DNA of 64,000 nt from Brevibacterium linens ATCC 9172 (GTDB lineage Bacteria; Actinomycetota; Actinomycetes; Actinomycetales; Brevibacteriaceae). The number at the start of each line of letters is the position of its first letter. Position 1 is the first letter of the stretch. The notes under the pieces were generated by a model. That model saw only the letters and a list, made by a program, of their open reading frames with translations, was not told the origin of the DNA and ran no database searches. Position numbers and translations under genes: made by a program. Positions 25,185 to 34,035 of the stretch are shown in pieces. The stretch lies in assembly GCF_900169165.1 (NCBI RefSeq), contig NZ_FXYY01000008.1:93666-157665 (forward strand). The letters are read 5' to 3'.

Positions 25185-25946
25185 TCATTCCGGGGAGAAG
25201 AACTTGAACTGGAGGGCACGGACGACGAGTTGGGCGAGGTTGCGTGCGCCCAGTTTGAGGCGGAGGTTGCGGGCGTGCGATTTCACGGTGGACATGGCCA
25301 CCGATTGGGCGTCGGCGATCTCTTCGTAGCCGTGTCCCTGGCAGAGCAGGGTGAGCAGATCCATCTCGCGCGCGGTCAGCTGCGGGGCCGCGCCGGGGGC
25401 GTCGGGCAGCTGGTCACCGCTGATGACGATGTCCTCGGCCAAGCCTTTGAGCAGTTCGGGGCTCTCGCCTGCCGAGGCGGCCCCCACGATCGAGACGAGT
25501 TCCCTCTCCCCTGCCGTCTTGTTGACCACGGCGAGTGCGCCGGCCTCGAGTCCGCGGGCGATTCCGGGCCCGGGCGACACGGTCGTCAGGAGCACGACTC
25601 GGGCGTCGAGGTCGAGGTCGATGATCGCTGCCGTTGCATCGACGCCGCTCATTCCCGGCGGCATGTTGACGTCCATGAGGACGAGGTCGGGACGCTCGGC
25701 GGCGAAGGCGGCGATGGCCTCCTCGCCGGAGTGGACGGGGTCGAGCACACGGAAGGAACCCGCATCCTCCAGCGTCGCGGCCACCGCTCGTGTCGTCCAC
25801 GAATCGTCATCGACGACGAGGACGGAGGTGCGTGCGGCGGGTTCAGGGCTCACGTCTTGGTCGGCCTGCGGCATGGTCGCCTCCGGTCTCACGTGAGGGG
25901 TCGCCTCCGAGATCCGGTGCGGGGCCGGGTAAGTGTGCGCCGTCAT
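25185..25946 (-). CDS. NarL/LuxR-type response regulator
   Basis: 253 residues from ATG 25946, coupled to the histidine kinase stop (TGATG). Residues 1-40 are a non-conserved leader. The receiver domain (~41-160) has the acidic pocket VVDDDSW and phospho-acceptor Asp92 in LMDVNMP. Lys in VVNKTAGE is the conserved switch lysine. The C-terminal GerE-type helix-turn-helix lies at ~188-245 (LTAREMDLLTLLCQGHGYEE; STVKSHARNLRLKLG). Its partner kinase is encoded directly upstream. The target genes are unknown. Confidence 0.94.
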   Translation of the reverse strand: MTAHTYPAPHRISEATPHVRPEATMPQADQDVSPEPAARTSVLVVDDDSWTTRAVAATLEDAGSFRVLDPVHSGEEAIAAFAAERPDLVLMDVNMPPGMSGVDATAAIIDLDLDARVVLLTTVSPGPGIARGLEAGALAVVNKTAGERELVSIVGAASAGESPELLKGLAEDIVISGDQLPDAPGAAPQLTAREMDLLTLLCQGHGYEEIADAQSVAMSTVKSHARNLRLKLGARNLAQLVVRALQFKFFSPE

Positions 25947-27517
25947 CAGGCGTCGACCTTGCCCCGGCCGCCCTTCGTACGGCGGGCATTGCCGCTGCTG
26001 TGGCTGCCGTGGCTGTGGCTGCCGTTACTGAGGCGGTAGGTCGCCTCGCCCGAGATGCCGGATCCAGCGGTGTCCGTGCCCGTGAGTCGATCGGGAGCCT
26101 CGGCACCGGTCGCCTCCAACGCGCCCACCCCGCCTGCGCCTGAGGCCGAATCGGCACTGTGATCGGCTCCCGGTGCCTCAGCCGAGGTGGCACCAGGATT
26201 CTCTGCACTTGACGACACAGCGCTGGTGTCGAAGTCGTCATCGACGACGTCGATCGTGTCCGCGTTCGAGGAAGACCGCGCGGTATCCGATTTCGAGGAA
26301 GCCGATGCGGAATGGGTGATGAAACGGATCGGCAGGGCCACCTCGACGACGGCTCTCCTCCGTTCATCCTCGTCCACCCGGCAGACGCCGCCCATGGCCG
26401 TGGCACGGCGGGACAGAGACCGCGGGGCCCGGGTCAGCGCGGTCGGGGATGCGTTCGTGCTGCGGCAGAGCAGTTCGGCTCGGCTGCCGCTGCCGTCTCG
26501 CATTTCGACGACGAGGGTAGCGGGGGTGCCGGGGACGGAGTGGCGGATGACGTTCGTGGCGAGCTCGAGCATGACGGCCCGGAAATGGTGCGACAGCGTT
26601 CCGGTCGCATGGGTCGGCAGCGGAGAGAGTTCGGTGGTCAGGGGAACGCGCCCGGCCGCGCACCCGTCTTCGATCGCGGTCGCCAGCTGCTCCGCCTCGG
26701 CGCGGAAGCGGATCCGGGAGGTCCCGCAGTCCCCGGTGCAGCTCTCGGTCTCCCACCTGCTCAGGCTCGTCACCAGCTGCCGGAGCCGTTTGGTGGCTTC
26801 GGCGTTGACCAGCGCCAGCTCGGCGACGAGGCGGTCAGCGGTCTCGGAGTCGCTTTCCTTCGCGAGGGTGCCGATGATCGCGGATTCGGTGGTCAGCGAG
26901 TGCGAGATGGTGTCGTGCATATCGCTGGTGAACCGGGCGCGCATGGCGTCGAGTGATTTCTGGTGGTCGACGGCGGCGCGTTCGCGGCGGTCGATCTCAC
27001 TGCGGATTCGGGCCTCGACGAAGGACGCGCACAGGCCGAGGATCGAATAGGTCAGCCAGCCGTAGCCGAGGTCGGTGAGTCCTTCGAAGCCGGCGTCATA
27101 GGACCCGAGTCGGGTCGATGCGCCGAGGTAGACGGCCAGTCCGAGGGTTCCCAGCGCAAACCCGATCCAGCGACGGCGGCTGATCAGGACCGCGGTGGCG
27201 AGGATGAGCGCCTCGGGGAACATGTTCTCCAGGTCCGGGTAGAGCATGGAGAACCCGATGCCCAGACCGGTCGTCGCGATGACGATGCTCAGCGGCAGGA
27301 ACGCGGCCAAGACGATGAGTCCGTAGGCGAGGACGAGCAGGCCTGCGTAGCGGGGTTCGGTGATCTCGAAGGAGCCGGGGACAAGGATCGTCAACCCCAT
27401 GATGAGTGCCAGCAGGCGGATCGGCAGGTCGATGAAGCGCGGTCCCCGGAGGAAGTGCCACAGTCGGGCCGGGACGCTCGCTGACGTGCCGGTCGCGCCG
27501 TCGATCTCTGATGTCAT
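25946..27517 (-). CDS. NarL-type sensor histidine kinase with long disordered C-terminal tail
   Basis: 523 residues. Residues ~28-165 contain five or six membrane segments with short loops, so sensing is probably within the membrane. The HisKA_3 box is DMHDTISHSL with phospho-acceptor His201. The ATPase N-box ELATNVIRHS lies near 317 and a degenerate G-box near 370. After residue ~395 there is a ~125-residue low-complexity tail rich in Ser, Ala, Gly and Asp that ends with His/Ser repeats and a basic cluster. Kinases of this family normally end shortly after the ATPase domain, so the tail is unusual. Signal unknown. Confidence 0.93.
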   Translation of the reverse strand: MTSEIDGATGTSASVPARLWHFLRGPRFIDLPIRLLALIMGLTILVPGSFEITEPRYAGLLVLAYGLIVLAAFLPLSIVIATTGLGIGFSMLYPDLENMFPEALILATAVLISRRRWIGFALGTLGLAVYLGASTRLGSYDAGFEGLTDLGYGWLTYSILGLCASFVEARIRSEIDRRERAAVDHQKSLDAMRARFTSDMHDTISHSLTTESAIIGTLAKESDSETADRLVAELALVNAEATKRLRQLVTSLSRWETESCTGDCGTSRIRFRAEAEQLATAIEDGCAAGRVPLTTELSPLPTHATGTLSHHFRAVMLELATNVIRHSVPGTPATLVVEMRDGSGSRAELLCRSTNASPTALTRAPRSLSRRATAMGGVCRVDEDERRRAVVEVALPIRFITHSASASSKSDTARSSSNADTIDVVDDDFDTSAVSSSAENPGATSAEAPGADHSADSASGAGGVGALEATGAEAPDRLTGTDTAGSGISGEATYRLSNGSHSHGSHSSGNARRTKGGRGKVDA

Positions 27518-27549
27518 GGCCCCTATTGTGCTACAACTGCACCCCCCGA

Positions 27550-27607
27550 ACTACCTGACGGCGGCCCAGCAACCTTGCGCGAGGTTGCTGGGCCGCCGTC
27601 AGGTAGT
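27550..27607. terminator. 26-bp perfect hairpin after the aminotransferase gene
   Basis: Arms 27550-27575 and 27582-27607 pair perfectly around a 6-base loop (TGCGCG); the arm begins ACTACCTGACGGCGG. It starts 14 bases beyond the stop of the GABA aminotransferase gene and lies 33 bases before the kinase start. It probably ends gabT transcription. It is unusually long and perfect and has no U-run. Confidence 0.75.
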
Positions 27608-27620
27608 AACTAGGGGGATT

Positions 27621-28985
27621 TCAGCTGAGGAGGTCGGCGAGGGCGGCCTCGATGACGTCGAAGGCGTCGTTCAGCAGCTCGTCGGAGATCGTCAGCGGCG
27701 GCAGGAAGCGCAGGATGTTGCCGAAGGTTCCCGTGACGAGCACGAGGACGCCGTTCTTCGCACAGTAGTCCGCGACCTTCTTGACCAGGTCCGCGTTCGG
27801 TTCGATCGAGTCGCGCTCGACGAACTCGGCGGCGATCATGGCGCCGCGGCCGCGGATGTCGCCGACCTCGGGGTACTTCGACTGCAGCTTCGTCAGACGG
27901 TCGACGAGGATCTCACCGATGTGCCCGGCCCGATCGGCCAGTCCGTCCTCTTCGTACGCGGCGATCGCACCGAGGGCAGCGGCACAGGCCGTGGGGTTGC
28001 CGCCGTAGGTTCCGCCGAGGCGACCCGGTCCGACCGAGTCCATGATGTCCGCGCGACCGGTCACGGCCGACAGCGGCAGACCGCCGGCGATGCCCTTGGC
28101 CGTGGTGATGAGGTCGGGCACGATGCCCTCCCACTCGGAGGCGAACATCTTGCCGGTGCGCGCGAATCCGGCCTGCACCTCATCGGCGACGAAGACGATG
28201 CCCTTTTCACGGGCGTAGTCGACGAGCGTGGGCAGGAAGCCCTCGGCCGGAACGATGAAGCCGCCCTCACCCTGGATGGGTTCGATGACGATCGCGGCGA
28301 CGTACTCGGAGCCGATCTGCTTCTCGATCATCGTGATGACGCGCTTGGCCGCGTCCTCACCGCTGATCTTCGTGCCGGCCGCGTCGTTGTCGCGGTACGG
28401 GTAGGACATGGGTGCGCGGTAGACCTCACCGGCAAAGGGACCGAAGCCGGCCTTGTAGGGGGCGGCCTTCGCGGTCATCGCCATGGTCAGATTCGTCCGG
28501 CCGTGGTAGGCGTGGTCGAAGACGACGACGGCATCGCGGCCGGTGTGGGCGCGAGCGATCTTCACGGCGTTCTCGACAGCCTCGGCACCGGAGTTGAGCA
28601 GCACGGTGCGCTTCTCGTGATCACCGGGGGTCAGACGGTTGAGAGCTTCGGCGACCTCGACGTAGCTCTCGTACGGGTTGACCATGAAGCAGGTGTGGGT
28701 GAAGGCCTCGAGCTGGGCCTTCGCGGCCTCGACCACGCGGGGGTTCGAGTTGCCGGCCGTGGTCACGGCGATTCCCGATCCGAGGTCGATGAGCTGGTTG
28801 CCGTCGGCGTCCTTGAGGATGCCGCCGCCGGCCGCCACCACGTAGGCGGGCAGGCTCGAGCCGACACCGGTCGCCACTGCTGACTTGCGACGTTCCTCGA
28901 TCTCACGGGACTTCGGTCCCGGAATCTCGGTGACGATCTTACGTTCCTGCGGCAGAGCTTCGCCGCCAATCTCCAAAGCTGTCAT
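27621..28985 (-). CDS. gabT: 4-aminobutyrate aminotransferase
   Basis: 454 residues, the standard length for GabT. It is a class III PLP aminotransferase: LLNSGAEAVENAVKIAR binds the cofactor phosphate, VFDHAYHGRT and VIEPIQGEGGF are the usual active-site strands, ADEVQAGFARTGKMFA supplies the Asp, and Lys in TTAKGIAGGLPLSAV forms the Schiff base. It transfers the GABA amino group to 2-oxoglutarate, giving succinate semialdehyde. No semialdehyde dehydrogenase gene is in the window. It lies alone between the hairpin at 27550 and a 207-bp gap. Confidence 0.93.
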   Translation of the reverse strand: MTALEIGGEALPQERKIVTEIPGPKSREIEERRKSAVATGVGSSLPAYVVAAGGGILKDADGNQLIDLGSGIAVTTAGNSNPRVVEAAKAQLEAFTHTCFMVNPYESYVEVAEALNRLTPGDHEKRTVLLNSGAEAVENAVKIARAHTGRDAVVVFDHAYHGRTNLTMAMTAKAAPYKAGFGPFAGEVYRAPMSYPYRDNDAAGTKISGEDAAKRVITMIEKQIGSEYVAAIVIEPIQGEGGFIVPAEGFLPTLVDYAREKGIVFVADEVQAGFARTGKMFASEWEGIVPDLITTAKGIAGGLPLSAVTGRADIMDSVGPGRLGGTYGGNPTACAAALGAIAAYEEDGLADRAGHIGEILVDRLTKLQSKYPEVGDIRGRGAMIAAEFVERDSIEPNADLVKKVADYCAKNGVLVLVTGTFGNILRFLPPLTISDELLNDAFDVIEAALADLLS

Positions 28986-29192
28986 AAGGGGAAGAATAGG
29001 GGCAAACGACGGTTTTTGTCACCTGCCGTCCGAGGGCTGAGCACAACCGCTCTCCGCGGCGAGACGAACCCGTTGATTCGGCACCGATCGGGTACGGAAT
29101 CCGTTGTCGTGTGCCGGCGGCCGAATCCTCATTGCGGATGGCCGACAGCGAAGGCGGAAACAGCGCCGGGTGGTCCCCGACGCTCCCGGGAA

Positions 29193-30398
29193 TCAGCGGT
29201 TATGGCTGCGGGCGTCGACGTCCTTGTTACGTGCCGGAAGCACGCTCTCGTGTTCGCGCATCGGCACGACGATCGTCTCCTGAGCACCGATGACGCGTTC
29301 GCCGTCGCCGATTTCGAAGCTCAGCTGCGCCTCGGGGGCCAGGTTCCGCTTGACCACGGCCAGACCGATCGGTCCGAGCTCCCAATGCACGGTCACCGAG
29401 GTCAGAGCGCCCACGGAGCGTTCGGACCCGCGGACCTCGGCGAGCGCCTCGGTGCCGGGATCCGGGGCGATATGCCCGGACCCGTCAAGATGAACGAAGG
29501 TCAATCGCCGAGGCGGCTGACCGAGATTGTGAACGCGGGCCACCGCTTCCTGACCCCGGTAGCAGCCCTTGGCCAGGTGCACGGCCGTGCGCAGCAGGTC
29601 GAGTTCGCCGACGAGGGCTTTGTGGTCGATCTCGTTCCGGCCCGGCCGCCACGCGGCGATTCGCAGCGCCTCCCAAGCGTCGAAGCCGGCCATGTCGAAG
29701 CTGTTCGCAGACAACCCCTGCAGGTCGGAGCGCTTGACGATGCCGATGACGAACGGAGTCTCGAGCCCGGGGTGGTCGGTGCCGGCGACGTCCTTGCCGA
29801 TGTCGATCTGCGCATAGGAGGCCGAACCGCTGCCGATATGCGGCCATGGGTCGGACCAGGTCCGGGTGACGGGCAGAGCTTCCGGCAGTGAGGTGATGGC
29901 GCCGAAGCACTGGTAGTCGTCGCTGAGGTCCTCGATCTCAACACGCATCATGAAGACCATCTTGCGCAGGAAGTCCAGGGTTGCGTCGGTGTCGAGATCG
30001 CTGATCGCCCACAGGGCCTCACCGTCGTCGACGAGCCTGAGCCAGCCCTCGATGCGACCGTTCGGGTCGAGCACGAGGGTTTCGGTGGACACACCGGGCG
30101 CCAGGTTGTCGATCTTCTGCGTGGTGATCGAGTTCAGCCAGGTCAGACGGTCGGGTCCGTTCAGACGCAGCACGCGGAGGTGGGCGAGGTCGACGAGACC
30201 GTCCTTCTCCGCGAGCACCCGCTGCTCACGCAGGGAGGCTCCGTAGTGGATGGGCGTCTCGGCGAGGTCGCCGGCCCCGAGCACCGCGGTCGAGCTCAGT
30301 CCGCGAGCCAGCGACGAGCGCCGCACCGGCTGAGTGGGGGTGTTCTCCGGCGACGGCGAATCGTTGACATCAGAATTCGGCGACACGGGATCAGTCAT
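29193..30398 (-). CDS. ygfZ: YgfZ/GcvT-fold folate-binding protein
   Basis: 401 residues. The family signature KGCYRGQEAVARVHNLG lies near residue 280, with the conserved Cys. The N-terminal half shows the GcvT-like fold (LRLNGPDRLTWLNSITTQ). YgfZ proteins use folate to help repair or assemble certain Fe-S enzymes and affect tRNA modification. Residues 1-45 are a disordered Ser/Pro extension. The ATG follows the nitrobindin-like gene stop after a single base, so the two are co-transcribed. The name rests on the signature motif only. Confidence 0.92.
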   Translation of the reverse strand: MTDPVSPNSDVNDSPSPENTPTQPVRRSSLARGLSSTAVLGAGDLAETPIHYGASLREQRVLAEKDGLVDLAHLRVLRLNGPDRLTWLNSITTQKIDNLAPGVSTETLVLDPNGRIEGWLRLVDDGEALWAISDLDTDATLDFLRKMVFMMRVEIEDLSDDYQCFGAITSLPEALPVTRTWSDPWPHIGSGSASYAQIDIGKDVAGTDHPGLETPFVIGIVKRSDLQGLSANSFDMAGFDAWEALRIAAWRPGRNEIDHKALVGELDLLRTAVHLAKGCYRGQEAVARVHNLGQPPRRLTFVHLDGSGHIAPDPGTEALAEVRGSERSVGALTSVTVHWELGPIGLAVVKRNLAPEAQLSFEIGDGERVIGAQETIVVPMREHESVLPARNKDVDARSHNR

Positions 30399-30399
30399 C

Positions 30400-31002
30400 T
30401 TACGACAGCTTCTTCAATCTGGCAGAGGAATGGGAGGCGAGTTCGTGGCCCATGGCTGCCATGTCCCAGGCCCACATGAGTTCGCCGCCGACGAGGCCGT
30501 ACATCCGCGTCGAAGCGGTGTACTCCTTCGCGGTCTTCGTGCGCGCCACCACATCGGTGGCCAGGTCGATGCGCGGGCCCTTGACGGTGCCGGCATAGAG
30601 TTCCATGACACCGTGCGGATGGACGATCTCGGCTTCGATCTCGAAGGCGTCATCGTTCGTGCGCAGGGTCTCGACCGCGGCGGCCGAGGTGAAGCTCTGC
30701 GGTTCGGTCGGCACCATCATCCCCGGGCCGACGTCGCCGTCGTCGTGCTGGCGCACGAGCTGCCAGATTCCGGTCTCGAGAGTCAGAGTCGAGTCGAGTT
30801 CTCCGGATTCGCTGAGCAGCCACGCATGCGCGGTGTACTGCAGGAAGGGCGTGCCCTCATGGGCGACGAAGTCGATGCGCTGGCCGAACTGCTTCTCAGG
30901 AGTGTCCGCATAGCCGACGACACCGACGCCTTCCCACGACCCGATCAGCCAGGACAGCGGGACGAGCTCGGGATGGACCGAGGTATCGAGTTCGATCACC
31001 AT
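30400..31002 (-). CDS. Nitrobindin-like heme-binding beta-barrel protein (DUF1794, FABP-like)
   Basis: 200 residues. The family marker GSWEGVGVVGY occurs near residue 21 and the C-terminal helix MGHELASHSSARLKKL contains histidines at the place of the heme ligand in mycobacterial nitrobindin. A ten-stranded barrel is consistent with the strand-rich middle. Such proteins bind ferric heme and isomerise peroxynitrite. ATG 31002 lies 6 bases after the stop of the 38-residue membrane protein gene and the gene is followed immediately by ygfZ, so the three form an operon probably linked to oxidative/nitrosative stress. Confidence 0.88.
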   Translation of the reverse strand: MVIELDTSVHPELVPLSWLIGSWEGVGVVGYADTPEKQFGQRIDFVAHEGTPFLQYTAHAWLLSESGELDSTLTLETGIWQLVRQHDDGDVGPGMMVPTEPQSFTSAAAVETLRTNDDAFEIEAEIVHPHGVMELYAGTVKGPRIDLATDVVARTKTAKEYTASTRMYGLVGGELMWAWDMAAMGHELASHSSARLKKLS

Positions 31003-31008
31003 AAGGGA

Positions 31009-31125
31009 TCAGCGGTTGTCTTTGAACAGCGCCGTGACGACCTTGATCCCCACACCCAGGGCACCGAGAGCGGCAACGCCGACGAGGCTGGTGAAGACGA
31101 TTTCGAGAGCAACAAGATTTTCCAT
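31009..31125 (-). CDS. 38-residue single-pass membrane protein
   Basis: ATG 31125 follows GGGAGC and the frame ends at 31009, six bases before the nitrobindin-like ATG. The product has one hydrophobic helix (residues ~4-28, e.g. VFTSLVGVAALGALGVG) and a basic/charged C-terminus, KVVTALFKDNR. GC content at third positions and the coupling to the next gene support a real gene. No family is recognised. It may anchor or modulate the downstream heme protein. Confidence 0.7.
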   Translation of the reverse strand: MENLVALEIVFTSLVGVAALGALGVGIKVVTALFKDNR

Positions 31126-31198
31126 GCTCCCAGTCTACAGTTCCTGACAAAGTGATGTGCATCCAGCCCAGGGCCGCGGAACAGCGCCGCCGCCCAGA

Positions 31199-32002
31199 TC
31201 AGGAGGCGAGGCGTTCGAGAGCGTAGACGACGACTCCGCCGAGGGCGATCGGAGCGGCACCGAGGGCGAGCTGCACGGCGAAGCTGCGCGCCTTCTCGAC
31301 GTTCTTCTTCACCTCGATGTTCTGCGAGGCCTCGAGGTTGGCGGCCTGGAACTTCGCATAGGCGACGAGCCCGAGCATCCGATCGACCGCCGCGACGAGC
31401 AGCCCCATGACGACACCGAGGCTGAGCGCCGAGGCCAGGGAGAGCGCCGGTGCGAACACGAGCACCGACAGGATTCCCGCTACGGCCGTGGACATGACGA
31501 TGGCCAGCGGCGAGGTGTAGATCGCCGGCCACGGCAGCGCGGTCATGCACTGCGCCACGATGAGTGAGGCGAGGCCGATGACGATGGCCTCCTTGTCACC
31601 GGGGATCGTGATCGCAGCGACCCAGGTGCTCGCCGACAGGACGATGACGAGGCCGGAGACCTGCGCGGACACGTTCGCCACGGCATAGGAGGCGCCGATT
31701 CCGCGGGTGAGGTTCTGTACGAAGGTCCACAGCAGTCCCAGGCCCGCGAGCACGGGCAGCCAGTCGAGGTAGGGCGCCGTGGAGTCGTGCCAGGCGGCGT
31801 AGAGTCCGCCGATTCCGAAGAGGGCGAGCATGATCGACGTCGCCCGCGGCTGCGGGGAGTCCGTCAGGCGCGGCCAACCGTAGGCGACGCCGAAGACGAT
31901 GAGCCCGGTCGCCAGCAGGAACAGCGTATAGCCCCAGTACACGGAGGCGCTCAGGGCCAGCACCAACACCAGGGCGACGGCTACTCGAATCCATCTGATC
32001 AC
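31199..32002 (-). CDS. Polytopic membrane protein of unknown function
   Basis: 267 residues from GTG 32002; a longer frame to 32185 runs through low-complexity sequence without a ribosome binding site. Seven or eight hydrophobic segments are visible. The protein opens MIRWIRVAVALVLVLALSAS. Charged residues concentrate in one cytoplasmic loop near residue 225 (NIEVKKNVEKARSFAV). I do not recognise a family. It is divergent from glnR, with 140 bp between starts, and lies 73 bp upstream of the small membrane protein gene on the same strand, so it may be part of that operon. Confidence 0.8.
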   Translation of the reverse strand: MIRWIRVAVALVLVLALSASVYWGYTLFLLATGLIVFGVAYGWPRLTDSPQPRATSIMLALFGIGGLYAAWHDSTAPYLDWLPVLAGLGLLWTFVQNLTRGIGASYAVANVSAQVSGLVIVLSASTWVAAITIPGDKEAIVIGLASLIVAQCMTALPWPAIYTSPLAIVMSTAVAGILSVLVFAPALSLASALSLGVVMGLLVAAVDRMLGLVAYAKFQAANLEASQNIEVKKNVEKARSFAVQLALGAAPIALGGVVVYALERLAS

Positions 32003-32142
32003 AGCACTATCGTGCCTTATCGGATGGCACCCGCGGTAACCATCGGCGGTTGTGCGGCGGAGCGGCCCCGGCTGAGGCATCGCTATAATCTTCCTCAGAC
32101 AACAGGCTGAGACGACGGGCGCCGAGGAGGTGGAGGCAGCAC

Positions 32143-33033
32143 ATGCGGATCCTGCACATCTGCCCCACGGCCAGGCTCGATGCACCCCTGGCTCCCGAAT
32201 CCCTGCAGTACCTCGGCCACCGGATCGACCGCTGCGGCACCGAGGATCTGCCCGACCGCAAGGCCGACGCCGCTGCGGTCGATGTCGTCATCGCCGATGC
32301 CTGTCTCGATCTGTCCCTGGCCCCGCGCATCGCCGAGCTCCTCGCCGAGGCGCGGATCAGCGCACCCGTCATCGTCGTCCTCGGCGAGGGCGGACTGGCG
32401 ACGGCCTCGGCGAAATGGCAGGTGGCCGACCTCATCCTCACCACGGCCGGCCCCGCCGAGGTGGAAGCGCGGCTGCGCGTGGCGCGTGACCGTCACACAG
32501 CGTCATCTGCCGCCCACGCCAGCGGCTTCCCCGGCGGGACGGCCGGATCCGGCCGTCCGGGAGCGAAGGGCGGGGCAGTGGGCTGGGGACCGGTCCGCAC
32601 GGGCCGCGGGCCCGTCGGCACGACCAGGCAGAGCGGACTCGGACTGTCCGGCCGCCTCGGCGAAGCGGGTGAGGAGCTGTTGAACGCCGACGGCGAGCCG
32701 ATGGTCGTCGTCACCGGAGACCTCCGCATCGACGAGACCGCCTTCACCGCCGAACTCGGCGGACGCAGCCTCGATCTGACCTACCGAGAATTCGCCCTGC
32801 TGAAGTTCTTCGCCATGCACCCCGAACGCGTCTTCACCCGCGACGACATCCTGCTCACGGTGTGGGGCGATGACTACTTCGGCGGCACCCGCACCGTTGA
32901 CGTGCATGTTCGCCGCCTCCGTGCGAAACTCGGCAAAGACCTTGAGAACGCCATCCACACCGTACGCAACGTCGGCTACCGCTTCAGCGCCGACAGCGTC
33001 ACGGACACAGATTCAGAGGACGTGACGGCATGA
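32143..33033 (+). CDS. glnR: GlnR-type OmpR-family regulator
   Basis: 296 residues. The N-terminal ~115 residues are a degenerate receiver: Asp52 in VDVVIADA is kept but the acidic pocket of true receivers is not evident, as in atypical actinobacterial GlnR. The C-terminal ~100 residues are a winged helix: LDLTYREFALLKFFAMHPER, then TVDVHVRRLRAKLG, then VGYRFS. Between them lies a ~70-residue Gly/Arg/Pro-rich linker that the family normally lacks; it includes an exact CCGCCTCGGCGA copy at ~32650. GlnR is the global nitrogen regulator. Its position directly before mshD, with an ATGA overlap, matches the Rv0818-Rv0819 pair of Mycobacterium tuberculosis and is the main reason for the name. Confidence 0.85.
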   Translation: MRILHICPTARLDAPLAPESLQYLGHRIDRCGTEDLPDRKADAAAVDVVIADACLDLSLAPRIAELLAEARISAPVIVVLGEGGLATASAKWQVADLILTTAGPAEVEARLRVARDRHTASSAAHASGFPGGTAGSGRPGAKGGAVGWGPVRTGRGPVGTTRQSGLGLSGRLGEAGEELLNADGEPMVVVTGDLRIDETAFTAELGGRSLDLTYREFALLKFFAMHPERVFTRDDILLTVWGDDYFGGTRTVDVHVRRLRAKLGKDLENAIHTVRNVGYRFSADSVTDTDSEDVTA

Positions 33034-34031
33034 GAATCCAGGCCAGCGGGGCAATTACCTCCACACCGATCGACACCCTCACCGAGGATGAGCTCAAATT
33101 CCTCGACGATGTGGCGGCGACCGATGGCGCTCCCGAGATCTCCGGCGGACTCATGGCCATCGCCACCGGTGAGGACACCGCCCACGAAGCACAGACCGCC
33201 TCGAGCGTGTGGCGCTTCTATGCCGGCGACGACACTCGCGACAGCTCCGGTAACAGCGCCGGCGACCTCATCGGCTTCGGAATCCGCGCCCTGCAAGGCG
33301 ATCGTCACGCCGCCGAATTCCTCATCGCCCCCGACCACCGCGGCCAGGGCCTCGGCGAGCGGCTGCTGGCGACGATCCTCGACGAAGAACCCGACGCCTG
33401 GTGCTGGTCGCACGGTGACCATCCAGCGGCCAAGCACCTCGCGCAGAAGCACGGGCTCGGCCGTGACCGGGTGCTCTATCAGATGCGCACCGACACCGGA
33501 CTGAGCCTCGACGCCCTGCCCGAGACCCAGAGTCCAGAGGGAGTCGAGATCCGCTCCTTCGCTCCCGGCGACGAGGACGGCTGGTTGTCGGTGAACAACT
33601 CCGCATTCGACTGGCATCCCGAACAGGGCGGCCAGACCCGCGCCGATATCGACGCCGTCGTCACCGCCGCGGACTTCGAACCCGACACCTTCATCATCGC
33701 CGCCCGCGACGGTGAGGTGATCGGATTCCACCAGACGAAGATCACGGATACGGAGACCGAGGGCCGCCTCGGCGAGGTCTATGTGGTCGGTGTCGATCCG
33801 CGCATTCACGCCAAGGGCGTGGGCAAGGCGCTGACGGTCGAGGGGATGCGACGGATGGTGGCCGCCGGAGCTCAGACAATCGAACTCTACGTCGAATCGG
33901 ACAACGCCCCGGCGCTAGGCTTGTACGAGCGGCTGGGATTCCATGTCGCGGTCGCGCACGTGGCCTATGCACCGGCCTCCGCGGAGTCCACCGGCACCGA
34001 TTCCGGCACCGCGCCGAACGAGAAGGAGTAG
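33030..34031 (+). CDS. mshD: Mycothiol synthase
   Basis: 333 residues with two GNAT domains. The N-terminal one contains [18 protein letters not shown]; the C-terminal one contains [20 protein letters not shown] and ends [12 protein letters not shown]. The sequence [12 protein letters not shown] between them is typical of MshD. The enzyme acetylates Cys-GlcN-Ins with acetyl-CoA, the last step of mycothiol synthesis in the cytoplasm. Mycothiol is restricted to Actinobacteria. The ATG overlaps the glnR stop, and ppk follows after 4 bases. The order glnR-mshD is conserved in mycobacteria. Confidence 0.95.
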   Translation: MRIQASGAITSTPIDTLTEDELKFLDDVAATDGAPEISGGLMAIATGEDTAHEAQTASSVWRFYAGDDTRDSSGNSAGDLIGFGIRALQGDRHAAEFLIAPDHRGQGLGERLLATILDEEPDAWCWSHGDHPAAKHLAQKHGLGRDRVLYQMRTDTGLSLDALPETQSPEGVEIRSFAPGDEDGWLSVNNSAFDWHPEQGGQTRADIDAVVTAADFEPDTFIIAARDGEVIGFHQTKITDTETEGRLGEVYVVGVDPRIHAKGVGKALTVEGMRRMVAAGAQTIELYVESDNAPALGLYERLGFHVAVAHVAYAPASAESTGTDSGTAPNEKE

Positions 34032-34035
34032 AGCG

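Noticed and set aside
27550..27607. Insertion-sequence end or miniature transposon
   Set aside because: No target-site duplication flanks it and no second copy was noticed in the window; position after a stop codon fits a terminator.
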